A stretch of 64,000 nt of DNA from Clostridium ljungdahlii (GTDB lineage Bacteria > Bacillota > Clostridia > Clostridiales > Clostridiaceae). The stretch lies in contig NZ_LITT01000009.1 of assembly GCF_001636845.1 (NCBI RefSeq), positions 1 to 64,000 of the forward strand, given 5' to 3'. Below the pieces are notes generated by a model that searched no databases, had not been told where the DNA came from, and worked only from the letters and a program-made list of their open reading frames with translations. Position 1 is the stretch's first letter; each line of letters opens with the position of its first letter. A program made the translations under genes and the position numbers. Positions 16,339 through 25,859 of the stretch are shown piece by piece.

Positions 16339-17184
16339 ATGATAAGAGATGAACAATATTTTATTGATGAATTAAAAAAAAATGATGCGTATGAAATTTT
16401 TATGGATATTGCAAAATGTAGTGCAGAATACATAGTAAAATATAGATTGGTTACCGTTAGTGAAGTGGATATGGAAATTGTTTATAAAACCATTGAAAAA
16501 AATAACATATTAAAAAGTAAAAAACTTATAGAAAACAATATAAATAGACTTGTAGCATTGGGATTAGTAGAATATATAACTGAAGATAAAAATCCTTACA
16601 AAAACAATGCAACAGATGATAAAGATATTGATAGAGGTTTATTCTATACAAAAAAGCAAATTAATACAGAAAGTAGTCAAATTAGATTAACAACTGATAT
16701 GCAAGTATCTGGGAGCAACGTATACCGTAAGATATGTTTAGATAAAGAAGAAGAGAAATCACTTGAAGAATCTGCAAAGGAAATTAAAGATTGTTTTGAA
16801 TCGGCATTTGAAGAATTTCTTGCTCCACACCAAGACGAGATAAATAATATGCAAACGAAATTTACAAGTGAGATGGAGAAGGCTGAAAAAACTTATGAAA
16901 ATATACAAAAAAATCTTGATGATAATATTATTAAAAATATTCAAGTTTTATCAATATTTGCAGGGATAATTGCAATATTGTTTTCAAATATTATTGCAAT
17001 TAAAGAGTTGGCAAACAACGGAATTAAGACCATTGTCATATTAAATTTATCTATTATTAGTGCTTTATTTTTTATGATAGTTTTAACCAGGTTGGTTATT
17101 ATAAATAGAGATAAAAAGAGCATGTATATTTGTATAATTCTTTTTGCACTAATATTTGTAGTATTACTTATACTTATAGGATAA
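16339..17184 (+). CDS. Membrane protein with cytoplasmic winged-helix-like N-terminus
   Basis: The 281-residue protein has a helical N-terminal domain with a winged-helix look (NILKSKKLIENNINRLVALG, then LVEYITEDKNPY), a coiled coil at about 135-195, and three hydrophobic segments at about 200-218, 228-250 and 258-280. The layout, a soluble sensor, a coiled coil and C-terminal membrane helices, is common in phage-defence and abortive-infection effectors, and prophages often carry such cargo at the edge of the replication block. No motif proves this. A weak GAGG site precedes the ATG. Confidence 0.5.
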   Translation: MIRDEQYFIDELKKNDAYEIFMDIAKCSAEYIVKYRLVTVSEVDMEIVYKTIEKNNILKSKKLIENNINRLVALGLVEYITEDKNPYKNNATDDKDIDRGLFYTKKQINTESSQIRLTTDMQVSGSNVYRKICLDKEEEKSLEESAKEIKDCFESAFEEFLAPHQDEINNMQTKFTSEMEKAEKTYENIQKNLDDNIIKNIQVLSIFAGIIAILFSNIIAIKELANNGIKTIVILNLSIISALFFMIVLTRLVIINRDKKSMYICIILFALIFVVLLILIG

Positions 17185-17764
17185 ATTTTAATAAAAGTTA
17201 TATTATTTTTGCAATATTTTTATTTAATGATTCCACTATAAAAGCCAAACAATTTACTAAAACACTGTATTATCCAAAATTGAATGTTACGGTTTTTATG
17301 TCACAAAACAAATATATTGTCAATAAATACAAAATAAAAATTCTTTTTTATTTATCATTATATAAAATTATTCCACACTTAAAGTTGCATACCTTAAATT
17401 TTAAAGCAAAAAAGAAGGAGCTAATTGCTCCTATGCAGTAAATTTAATTGTATCTTTAATAATTAAATTAGGAAATGTCATGCTAAGTTTCTTTACAAGA
17501 CTAGAGTTGTCAGCACTTCCAAGTATACTTGATATACTTGTGTTTTGTGTACTATTGGGACTCCTATAGCAATTATTGTACTATCATTTTATTTATTATT
17601 TTTTCATACCCTTTATGTCACAATATTTCTGATTTTTCTATACACCTTTTGAAAGATAAAAACATAATTTCAGAAGGGGTTGGAAATAGAAATGATCATA
17701 ATAATTTATTTAGCAATTAGCATAAAAAGTAACGAGGGCTATGCAAATATGGACGTGACTTTCA
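17185..17764. other. Noncoding flank of the phage block with gene debris
   Basis: No intact gene is visible. A hairpin (AGGAGC/GCTCCT, 17415-17434) followed by T-rich sequence on the minus strand looks like a leftward terminator. Immediately before it on that strand is an open frame of about 48 codons ending in TAG, without a start codon, which may be the tail of a lost gene. The rest is AT-rich without pattern. Confidence 0.4.
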
Positions 17765-17944
17765 ATGTGTGATAGCAAATATGTTAGGGAATATACAGAA
17801 AAACGAATTATAAATGGTTTTGAACTTACAATTACAGTTAAAGCCACTAGACCGTCCAATGAATCCCTAAGCAGAAGTTTCAATATAATGGCACGAATAG
17901 TAAAAGAACTAGAACAAGAAAAGCAAACACAAAAAAAGGATTGA
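17765..17944 (+). CDS. Small hypothetical protein, 59 residues
   Basis: The reading frame from ATG to TGA encodes a protein with a beta-like start (RIINGFELTITVKATRPS) and a charged helical end (ARIVKELEQEKQTQKKD). The codon pattern and the strong terminator directly after it support a real gene. The ribosome site is poor. I recognise no family; small proteins of this look occur beside integrases and phage attachment regions. Confidence 0.45.
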   Translation: MCDSKYVREYTEKRIINGFELTITVKATRPSNESLSRSFNIMARIVKELEQEKQTQKKD

Positions 17945-17976
17945 GGATTATTCCCCAGTCCTTCTTTTGTTTTGAG
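17934..17976 (+). terminator. Terminator after the 59-residue gene
   Basis: AAGGATTG and CAGTCCTT pair around a short loop, followed by CTTCTTTTGTTTT. The stem overlaps the last codons of the gene. Confidence 0.7.
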
Positions 17977-18119
17977 TGCTAAAGCCTGTTATATTCCACT
18001 ACCTGTAATCAGATTAACCATATCCAGTAACTTATTTATTACATCCTTTATTTTGTAAGACTGAAAATACTTTATCTTGGATATACTATGTCTGTAAATA
18101 AAATAAAGGAGGTGGTCTT

Positions 18120-20166
18120 ATGGCAATTACAAGCACGCCCAATAGATTAATAAATGAGAAATCCCCATACTTGCTTCAACATGCACACAATCCAGTAAAT
18201 TGGTATCCTTGGGGAGATGAAGCATTTAACAAGGCAAAATCAGAAGATAAGCCTATATTCTTATCTATTGGGTATAGCTGAATATTACCACAAACGCACA
18301 TGTCACTGGTGCCATGTAATGGAAAAAGAGAGCTTTGAGGACACAGAGGTAGCTGAAATGCTAAATGATAGTTTCATATCCATAAAAGTAGACAGAGAAG
18401 AAAGGCCTGATATAGACAGTATTTATATGGATGTATGTCAGTCCATCACTGGAAGCGGCGGATGGCCCCTTACAATTATCATGACACCTGATCAAAAGCC
18501 TTTTTTTGCAGGTACCTATTTCCCCAAAAATAGTAGAGATGCACTCATGGGGTTAATGTCTATTTTAGACTACATTAAAAAGGCATGGAAAAATAATAGA
18601 AGTGAACTTTTAAATGCCAGCACACAAATATTAGATTTCCTAAAAAATTCAAAAGAAATCTCTAATGAAACCATTAATGAAGATATCTTTCAAAAAACTT
18701 TTTCAAATTTCAAATATGATTTTGACCCTACATATGGAGGCTTTGGAGACTTTCCCAAATTTCCATCAGCACATAACTTGCTTTTTCTGCTCAGATATTT
18801 TTACAAAACCAAAGATTCCTCTGCTTTAGAAATGGTGGAAAAAACATTGGACTGCATGAGAAAAGGCGGAATATATGACCATATAGGTTTTGGATTCAGC
18901 CGCTATTCTGTAGATAGAAAATGGCTCGTTCCACATTTTGAAAAAATGCTCTATGACAATGCGCTCTTAATTATAGCCTATATTGAAACCTTTCAAACTA
19001 CAGGTAATAAAAAATACTGTAAAACAGCAGAAGAAATACTGAGTTATGTATTAAGGGACATGACTTCAAATGAAGGTGGGTTTTACTCTGCAGAAGATGC
19101 TGATTCTGAAGGTGAAGAAGGTAAATTTTACGTCTGGTCAGAAGAAGAAATAAAAGATATACTTCAAGAAGAAGATGGCAGCAAGTTTTGTTCTTATTTT
19201 AATGTAACAAAAGGTGGAAACTTCGAAGGCAAAAATATTTTGAACCTAATAAATAGTTCTATTCCAGAAGATGATATGCAATTTGTAGAAAACTGCAGAG
19301 AAAAATTATTTGCTGAAAGAGAAAAAAGAATACATCCTTATAAAGATGATAAAATTTTAACCTCCTGGAACGGTCTTATGATTGCTGCTATGTCAATAGC
19401 TGGCAGAGTCTTAAACAACTCCAAATATACTAAAGTTGCCAAAAAAGCTGTAGACTTTATTTATAAGAACTTAGTTAGATCCGACGGCCGTCTCCTTGCA
19501 AGATATCGTGATGGAGAAGCTTCTTTTTTAGCCTATCTAGATGATTACTCCTTTTTAATATGGGGACTTATAGAATTATATGAAACAACCTACAGCACAG
19601 ATTATCTAAAAAAAGCACTGGAACTCAATGAAGATTTATTAAAACTTTTCTGGGATAAAGAAAATGGAGGCTTCTTCCTATATGGAAATGACGGTGAGAA
19701 GTTAATTACAAGGCCAAAGGAAATACACGATAGTGCCCTTCCCTCTGGTAATTCCGTAGCCGCACTAAATTTGCTGCGATTGTCCCATCTAACAAGCAGT
19801 TATGATTTTGAAGATAAAGCCAAACAATTATTTGAAGCTTTTTCAAAGGAAATAAATGGTTTCCCAAGAGTATGCTCATTTTCTCTTATAGCACTTTTAT
19901 TTTCAAAATCACCTATAAGGCAAATTATTGTATCTGCAGGCAGTAACATTGAAGAAGGAAAACAAGTAATTCATATGATAAATGAGAACTTTAATCCTTT
20001 TACAATTTCAATTTTGTACTGCAATTTAAATAAAGACTTAAGCACTATTTCCCCTATTATAGAAAACTATATAGACATCAACAATAAAACTACCACATAC
20101 ATTTGTGAAAACTTTACCTGCAAAAAACCTATAACAGACATTAATTTATTAAAGAAAATATTATAA
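18120..20166 (+). pseudogene. yyaL: yyaL-type thioredoxin-domain protein, frameshifted at its CxxC
   Basis: The gene starts at the ATG at 18120 behind AAGGAGGTGG and encodes the family hallmark [20 protein letters not shown]. At 18279 a 19-base insertion brings a TGA directly after [10 protein letters not shown]. The expected continuation, TCHWCHVMEKESF, resumes in the +1 frame at 18298 and runs intact to 20166. Unbroken, it would have about 675 residues: a thioredoxin-like N-terminus plus an (alpha/alpha)6 glycosidase-like body (DUF255/SSP411 family). As read, only 53 residues are made from the true start. The CxxC is preserved downstream of the lesion. Confidence 0.85.
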
Positions 20167-20167
20167 A

Positions 20168-20208
20168 CAAACAGGCATATAAAACTTACAAATTTATGTG
20201 CCTGTTTA
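20168..20208 (+). terminator. Terminator after the yyaL-type gene
   Basis: AAACAGGCA and TGCCTGTTT pair around an AT-rich loop just after the stop codon, followed by AAAATAATTTT. Confidence 0.7.
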
Positions 20209-20288
20209 AAAATAATTTTATTATGGTAACCTTTTCATAATAGCCTGCATATTATATTATTATGTATAATTTTATCAGGAGGTAACTC

Positions 20289-20708
20289 ATGTATTGCTAC
20301 ACTTACATGAATCAATTTACTTGCGTTTTCAATGAACTTCAACTGTGGTCTCATATTTCAAGTGATCATCCAATTTTTCTCAAGACTGTAGCTTCCCTTT
20401 CTAATATTAAACTACCAAGACCTATAGTAGATGGCTTAAATAACCTTCACAATGCATTTTTAAAATTATATAACAATGCAGTTCAGCTAAAAAAGTCTAC
20501 AAGCACCAATCCTGCTCAATATACTATGCATATAAAAAAATTAATTGATGGATTCATATATTACGATACCCGTGCCCTATCTTTTTATCCCCAATTGCTT
20601 ACTTTAGCAAAAGCAAATAAAGCTTGGCAGGAACTAGTTAGACACATAATTAATGAACAAGCCTTTATGCTTGAGCTATTTAAAAATTTAAGACAGCAAA
20701 TAAAATAA
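20289..20708 (+). CDS. DUF2935-like all-helical protein
   Basis: The 139-residue protein starts behind AGGAGG. It is all-helical with His and Glu in the first helix (FNELQLWSHISSDHPIF) and near the end (LVRHIINEQAFMLELF), a pattern like the metal-binding helices of DUF2935 or hemerythrin-like proteins common in spore-formers. It is about half the usual DUF2935 length, so it may be a single repeat. It lies upstream of the Mn-catalase, consistent with a sporulation or oxidative-stress setting. The metal site is inference. Confidence 0.5.
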   Translation: MYCYTYMNQFTCVFNELQLWSHISSDHPIFLKTVASLSNIKLPRPIVDGLNNLHNAFLKLYNNAVQLKKSTSTNPAQYTMHIKKLIDGFIYYDTRALSFYPQLLTLAKANKAWQELVRHIINEQAFMLELFKNLRQQIK

Positions 20709-20889
20709 CCTTTTAAATACAATTCCTAACATATCAATCAAAAATGCCAAGAACCTTTTTATTCAATCTTTTCCTTTAGTTTTTTGTATATTGAAATCAC
20801 ATCAACTATAAAATGTATTATATGTGTTCATTTTGTAAAAACTAAATTAGATTCATAAATTACAAAATGAAGGAGAGGTTGATATACTA

Positions 20890-21585
20890 ATGTTTAAACA
20901 TGAGAAGCCACTTTTAAAAGAAGTTAAGGTAGAAAAACCCAATCCACAATATGCAGTACTAATGCAAGAACAATTAGGTGGTGGAAATGGTGAACTTAAG
21001 GCTGCCATGCAGTACTTATCCCAGAGTTTTAGAGTAAATGATCCTGCAATAAAGGATTTATTTTTAGATATTGGTTCAGAAGAACTCAGCCATATGGAAA
21101 TGGTTGCACAGACTGTAAATTTGTTGAACGGTCATTCAGTTGATTTTAATTCAGTAGGTAGTGGAGAAATTGAAACTCACGTATTAGGTGGATTAGCACC
21201 AGTATTAATGAACTCTTCTGGAGAACCATGGACTGCAAATTATGTAACCGTTACAGGAGATCTTGTGGCAGACTTGCTTTCAAATATAGCATCTGAACAA
21301 AGGGCAAAAGTAGTATACGAATACTTATATCGTCAAGTCAATGATAAATATGTACGTGAGACAATAAATTTCTTACTAGAACGTGAAGAAGCTCACAATG
21401 CACTATTTAGAGAGGCACTAAATAAAGTTAAAGATACAGGTTCAAATAAGGATTTTGGTGTAACTCAAGATTCCAAATTGTATTTTGACCTTTCAACACC
21501 AGGTAGATACTATGGAGACCCTAATCCTACAGAACCTAGCTTTACAAATCCTAAAAAAGATCAGGAATTGGCAGGGAAACATTAA
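20890..21585 (+). CDS. cotJC: Manganese catalase, CotJC-like
   Basis: The 231-residue protein is a ferritin-fold dimanganese catalase that splits hydrogen peroxide. The ligand helices are visible: Glu35 in GELKAAMQYL, Glu65 and His68 in SEELSHME, Glu in SEQRAKVVYEY, and Glu/His in EREEAHNALF. The length and the GRYYGDPNP C-terminus match spore-coat CotJC proteins and related clostridial catalases. It starts behind AGGAGAGG and stands alone. In clostridia such proteins protect vegetative cells or spores from peroxide. Confidence 0.9.
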   Translation: MFKHEKPLLKEVKVEKPNPQYAVLMQEQLGGGNGELKAAMQYLSQSFRVNDPAIKDLFLDIGSEELSHMEMVAQTVNLLNGHSVDFNSVGSGEIETHVLGGLAPVLMNSSGEPWTANYVTVTGDLVADLLSNIASEQRAKVVYEYLYRQVNDKYVRETINFLLEREEAHNALFREALNKVKDTGSNKDFGVTQDSKLYFDLSTPGRYYGDPNPTEPSFTNPKKDQELAGKH

Positions 21586-21628
21586 TAAATTTATTAAGAA
21601 AAGAGCTGTTGCACTAAGAAATTTACAT

Positions 21629-21672
21629 ACAACATATTGTTTTATAATTTACTTACCAATACAATATGTTGT
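21629..21672. repeat. Perfect 12-bp inverted repeat after the Mn-catalase
   Basis: ACAACATATTGT at 21629-21640 is exactly matched by ACAATATGTTGT at 21661-21672. It may act as a weak terminator for the catalase gene, although the following bases are only moderately T-rich. Confidence 0.55.
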
Positions 21673-21755
21673 AGAATTTATTTTCAGTGTGACAGTCCCT
21701 TATTTTTTGTATAACAGCATAATGTGTTTTAAATACAATTATATTTAATTCATGC

Positions 21756-23618
21756 TTACATATGATTAAACTTACATACTGAATAAACCACACTTTCAAT
21801 ATTTTCTACAGGCATGGGCTTACTAAACAGGTGTCCTTCAACTTTATTACAATTCATAGATCGAAGTATTTCAAATTGTTTTACGAACTCAACTCCTTCA
21901 GCAACTACACTTATATTCATCTTGTGAGATAGATTTATTATGCCGTCTACTACAGAACAATCTTTGGAATTAAGATGAATTCGATTAATGAAAAACTTAT
22001 CAATTTTGAGAGTATTTATAGGAAGTAATCTTAAATAATTTAATGAAGAATAACCTGTCCCAAAATCGTCTAGGGCAATGCCTATTCCAAGTCTTCTCAA
22101 CTTTTCTAAGGCAGCTATATTAGATTGTAAAGATTGCATAACTTCATTTTCTGTAATTTCAATTTCCAAAAGCTCTGGTGGAAGATTACTTTCATGTAAA
22201 ACTGTCTCTACCATTTTAAAAAAATTGGGATGTTGTAATTGAACTTTTGAGACATTTATTGATATAATACCAAAATCATATCCTTTATTTAACCATCGTT
22301 TATGCTGCTTGCAAGCAGTTTCCAGTGCCCACTTACCAATAGGAACTATTAATGATGTGTCTTTAGCTACGGGAATAAATTCAATTGGAGAAACGAATTC
22401 ATTTTCCCCAATTTTCCACCTTAGTAGAGCTTCCATAGCCTTGATTCTTCCAGTTTTACAGTCAATTTCAGGTTGGTAATATAACTGAAATTGATTATTT
22501 TCTAAAGCACTTCTAAGCCCCTCTTCTAGTTCTGCTTTTCTCGAAACTTCATAAGACATCCTTCTATTATAAAATTTATATATACCTTTACATGAATCCT
22601 TTGCTTTATACATAGCTATATCTGAATTTTTCAGTAAAGAATCGGCTGTAGTCCCATCCTGAGGATACATGGCGATGCCTATACTAACACTAATGTGAAT
22701 TAAATTTTCGTTTATTTTAAATGGTCCTTTAAATGCAAGTATTACTTTATTACAAACTTTTACAACATCATTCTTATCCTTTATGTCATGCTGTATTATC
22801 AAAAATTCATCTCCACCTAATCTAAATACAGTATTATCTTCTCCCATAATATTTTTTAATGTATTTGCCACATATTGAAGAAGCTTGTCTCCACATTGAT
22901 GACCTAAAGTATCATTTACCCTTTTAAAATTATCTAAATCTATAAAAAGTAATGCTCCTTTTTTACTATTTTCACTAGAGTTTTTCAATACATTATCCAG
23001 CTTATCTTGAAACATTTTTCTATTAGGAAGATCTGTTAAGCTATCATAATAACCTAGATATTTATTTTTATCCTGTATAAGCTTTTGTTCTGTAATATCA
23101 GCAACATAGCCTGCTATTTTTAAAGCTTTTCCTTTTGCATTTCTAATTGCCTTTGCTCTAATAAAAATCCATTTTTTCTTCCCACATTTAGTTGTTAATT
23201 TAAACTCGCATTCACAAAAAGGAGTTATCCCTGCTAGGTGATCCTGTAAATAATTTAGCACTATCTTTTTATTTTCATCTGGTAACAATTTTTCTAATAT
23301 GATTTTAAGATTATCATTCTTGCTAACTTTATACCCAGTAATTTCTTCCCACTTATCTGAAGCGAAAAAGTTATTTTTATCTATGTCATATTCCCAAATA
23401 GCAATGTTAGAACTTTCTACAGCTAGTTTATATCTTTGCTCCATTAAATTTCTCTTTTTCATATTTATAAAAAATACAATTATAAATGATAATAGCACTG
23501 CAACTATGGTTATTGCAATAAAAAATGCTGTTTGATATCTCCTATAAAAAGAAACATATCCTTCCATTTTCAAATTGTTAATTATGAAAAATAGCTCTTT
23601 TTCTAAAGTATTCACCAT
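21756..23618 (-). CDS. Membrane PAS-GGDEF-EAL cyclic-di-GMP protein
   Basis: The 620-residue protein has one membrane helix (about 28-51), a PAS domain (about 65-180, ending VADITEQK), a GGDEF domain with intact RLGGDEFLI, and an EAL domain with MEALLRW, ITENEVMQ, DDFGTGYSS and VAEGVE. Both the diguanylate cyclase and phosphodiesterase signatures look catalytically complete, so it may make or break cyclic-di-GMP depending on the PAS signal. The short N-terminus before the helix suggests no extracellular sensor. It is a single-gene unit. Confidence 0.9.
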   Translation of the reverse strand: MVNTLEKELFFIINNLKMEGYVSFYRRYQTAFFIAITIVAVLLSFIIVFFINMKKRNLMEQRYKLAVESSNIAIWEYDIDKNNFFASDKWEEITGYKVSKNDNLKIILEKLLPDENKKIVLNYLQDHLAGITPFCECEFKLTTKCGKKKWIFIRAKAIRNAKGKALKIAGYVADITEQKLIQDKNKYLGYYDSLTDLPNRKMFQDKLDNVLKNSSENSKKGALLFIDLDNFKRVNDTLGHQCGDKLLQYVANTLKNIMGEDNTVFRLGGDEFLIIQHDIKDKNDVVKVCNKVILAFKGPFKINENLIHISVSIGIAMYPQDGTTADSLLKNSDIAMYKAKDSCKGIYKFYNRRMSYEVSRKAELEEGLRSALENNQFQLYYQPEIDCKTGRIKAMEALLRWKIGENEFVSPIEFIPVAKDTSLIVPIGKWALETACKQHKRWLNKGYDFGIISINVSKVQLQHPNFFKMVETVLHESNLPPELLEIEITENEVMQSLQSNIAALEKLRRLGIGIALDDFGTGYSSLNYLRLLPINTLKIDKFFINRIHLNSKDCSVVDGIINLSHKMNISVVAEGVEFVKQFEILRSMNCNKVEGHLFSKPMPVENIESVVYSVCKFNHM

Positions 23619-23782
23619 AAATATAGCACCTTCCGTCTCAAACTGCCTATATTTGCTATTATAGTATTCTATATATCAAAAATCAATACAGGCACTATAA
23701 TGTAAATATAACAGCTCTAGTATGTCCTATTATACCTAGCTTTCAACACGGTATTGAATACAATATAAAATTAGAATAGTAT

Positions 23783-23826
23783 AAAGTAAACACATACCGA
23801 TTTAAACATGGTATGTGTTTACTTTT
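23783..23826 (-). terminator. Strong bidirectional terminator
   Basis: AAAGTAAACACATACC at 23783-23798 pairs perfectly with GGTATGTGTTTACTTT at 23810-23825. It ends leftward transcription from the CWB2 gene and its upstream remnant. Confidence 0.85.
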
Positions 23827-23828
23827 CA

Positions 23829-23939
23829 TTAAATGTTATTTGACTTTTTTAAAGATTTCTTAAAATCATATGTGTATACAACCGGTACAAACAACAGCGT
23901 CAATAATGTGGACGTAATTAATCTCCAATAGTTTCCTAT
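23829..23939 (-). pseudogene. C-terminal remnant of an RND efflux pump
   Basis: A 36-residue open tail ending in TAA reads YWRLITSTLLTLLFVPVVYT followed by a basic tail. This matches the last membrane helix of AcrB/HAE1-type RND transporters (GLITSTLLTL, then PVLY). No rest of the pump is present: upstream lies the stop codon of the CWB2 gene. It retains the strong terminator that probably belonged to the lost gene. The CWB2 gene seems to have arrived by a deletion or insertion here. Confidence 0.6.
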
Positions 23940-23952
23940 ATTACAAGATAAA

Positions 23953-25407
23953 TTATTCTACTCCCCAGTTATCAAACTTATCTATGAGCCACCTATTCCC
24001 ATCATAAACTAAAGTGGCATTGGCATAGGATAACTCTCCATAATAATAACCCTTTAACATAATATCAACTTTATTACCATTATATTTCTTAGAACCTACT
24101 TCAGAATCTTCAACAGTGAGTGCAGGTTCTGGATTTCCATATCTCATATAAACTTTACCATCAATATCCTTAAACATAAAATTTATTAGAGTATTTACAA
24201 AATCATTCGTATAATAGTTGTTCAATCCATAGTTTTGATTTAAATATTTACTTATGGAATTGTATTCCCCCATGTTATCTGTTACGGGAGCATAGCTTAC
24301 ACCTGATACATCCACATAGGAGTTTCCATCTACATTAATTTTTAATATTTTCTTAAAGGCATCATCACCCTGAAGCAGCAATTTTTTAGCATCCTCATCT
24401 GAAATAACAGTTTTGCCCTCTAAAGCATTCTGTACATCTTCACTTACAGCTCCAGTGCCGCCTACTAAAATAACTTTTTCATAGTTGCATCCATCCAAGT
24501 ATTGTTTTTGATCTGATATGCCAACTCCATCTGTTAATATTATGGGTGCATTGTTTTTTGCGGCCAGTGCACCTGCAGATAACGCATCAGGAAAATTCTC
24601 ACCACTTGCAATGACAGCTTCATTTGAAGCTTGATTAAAGTATTTACATACATCTAAGGATGTATCATATCTGTTCATGCCCCCTATTCTTATTATGCTA
24701 TTGCTATTGAGTGATGGGACAATTTCTTTTAACTGACTTACTATATTACCTGCTACTGATGATTCTCCCCCAATAATAAATACTTTAGATGGCTCTATAC
24801 TTTTCAGTGTTTCTTTTGTTTCATCAGCTAAGTTAAATGAATCAGTCATGATAATAGGGTATCTTTTTGACGCAGCAATACTTGAAACACTTAAAGCATC
24901 TGCAAATCCAAAAGCATTTACTACAACCACTGGAGTACCTTTTTCTGTCATTAAATATCTGTCAATTGTAAAATTTGTATCAAATCTATCTCTTCCCCCT
25001 AATCTTTTAACGCTGCTGTATCCTAATGAATTAAAATAACTCTCAAAATTTTTACTTACAGATGATTTTCCTCCTAATATATAGATAGTTCCTACTTTAT
25101 CTAACTTATTTTTTATAAAGTTAATAGACTCTCCACTAGAACTTACATCTTTTCCTACTAACAATATAGGAGCATTTTCCTTTCTTGAAAGCACAGATCC
25201 TGCTAAAGCATCTGGAAAATTATCCCCACTTGCAATAATTACATTTTCCAATTTGTCGCTACTAAAACTATTTGCTATATTTGCAGATGTTTCATATCTA
25301 TTTGCCCCTCTTATTCTACTTACACCATAAGCAGTTTTAGCATATACAAATTCTCCTCCACATGTTGATATAACTATTGAAATTATGAAAGCTATGATTT
25401 TCTTCAC
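23953..25407 (-). CDS. Secreted cell-wall-binding (CWB2) protein
   Basis: The 484-residue protein has a signal peptide (about 1-23) followed by three CWB2 repeats of about 95 residues, each opening with R-x-x-G-x-x-R-[YF]-[ED]-T (RIRGANRYET, RLGGRDRFDT, RIGGMNRYDT) and containing [DN]xFPDALA-like motifs. Three such repeats anchor clostridial surface proteins to wall polymers. The C-terminal 140 residues are a separate globular part that faintly resembles IseA-type inhibitors of wall hydrolases (YNGNKVDIMLKGYYYGE); that identification is weak. It is monocistronic. Confidence 0.85.
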   Translation of the reverse strand: MKKIIAFIISIVISTCGGEFVYAKTAYGVSRIRGANRYETSANIANSFSSDKLENVIIASGDNFPDALAGSVLSRKENAPILLVGKDVSSSGESINFIKNKLDKVGTIYILGGKSSVSKNFESYFNSLGYSSVKRLGGRDRFDTNFTIDRYLMTEKGTPVVVVNAFGFADALSVSSIAASKRYPIIMTDSFNLADETKETLKSIEPSKVFIIGGESSVAGNIVSQLKEIVPSLNSNSIIRIGGMNRYDTSLDVCKYFNQASNEAVIASGENFPDALSAGALAAKNNAPIILTDGVGISDQKQYLDGCNYEKVILVGGTGAVSEDVQNALEGKTVISDEDAKKLLLQGDDAFKKILKINVDGNSYVDVSGVSYAPVTDNMGEYNSISKYLNQNYGLNNYYTNDFVNTLINFMFKDIDGKVYMRYGNPEPALTVEDSEVGSKKYNGNKVDIMLKGYYYGELSYANATLVYDGNRWLIDKFDNWGVE

Positions 25408-25560
25408 TAATATACCCCCTATTTTTAATATATTACTATTTATAGTATTTACATATTAAAAAAATTACAGCAGAATATTTAATTATTAGTTATAATTATA
25501 GTCATATAACTATATACTATATATTGTTCCAATAAAAGTATGTATTTCGAAATAATTTAG

Positions 25561-25589
25561 TTGACATATTCCGTTTAATAGAATATAAT
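25561..25589 (+). promoter_or_regulatory. Perfect sigma-A consensus promoter
   Basis: TTGACA at 25561-25566 and TATAAT at 25584-25589 are separated by exactly 17 bases. It points at a 39-residue ORF whose ribosome site lies 18 bases downstream of the -10. Confidence 0.85.
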
Positions 25590-25619
25590 TAAATTTAATG
25601 AGTAAAAGGAGGCGGTAAT

Positions 25620-25739
25620 TTGAAGAAGAAAAATATATTAATAACACCTGATGTTATTGAAGAATGTCTAAGTGAATCTCTAGATACTATCGAAAAGAAA
25701 GCTTGTTCTTACAGTAAAAAACAAAAATCTTTAAAATAA
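25620..25739 (+). CDS. Small 39-residue protein under a consensus promoter
   Basis: A TTG start four bases after AGGAGGCGG opens a 39-codon frame. The product begins MKKKNILITPDVIEECLSES and continues with a Lys-rich C-terminus containing a second Cys (KKACSYSKKQ). It has no membrane helix. The exact consensus promoter, the full ribosome site and a terminator hairpin downstream argue that it is expressed. The function is unknown: a regulatory or secreted peptide, or a peptide precursor without its enzyme nearby, are all possible. Confidence 0.7.
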   Translation: MKKKNILITPDVIEECLSESLDTIEKKACSYSKKQKSLK

Positions 25740-25815
25740 TTTTCATATCTAAATGTTCTTTTCCATTAATATACTTTATCTATTAATGCATGAATCTCAA
25801 TTTTCAGTCTGAAAT

Positions 25816-25850
25816 AGTTATCATAGTCACCTAATATGACTGTGATAACT
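25816..25850. terminator. Hairpin between converging genes
   Basis: AGTTATCA-AGTCA pairs with TGACT-TGATAACT with one mismatch. It lies between the 39-residue ORF and the end of the EamA gene and may serve both. Confidence 0.6.
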
Positions 25851-25859
25851 AAATAAAAA

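Noticed and set aside
1-17184. Complete prophage
   Set aside because: No integrase, large terminase, portal, capsid, tail or lysis genes are seen within the window; only a replication and accessory part can be supported.
17435-17580. Minus-strand 48-codon frame ending before a terminator
   Set aside because: It has no start codon or ribosome site; at best a remnant, so it is described only within the flanking region.
17989-18107. Minus-strand frame of about 39 codons ending KLLDMVNLITGSGI
   Set aside because: It has only an internal ATG, no ribosome site, and overlaps the leader of the yyaL-type gene.
18217-18300. Start of the yyaL-type protein at the ATG at 18217
   Set aside because: That ATG has no ribosome site and its first 27 residues are out of frame; the family N-terminus is encoded from 18120 in another frame.
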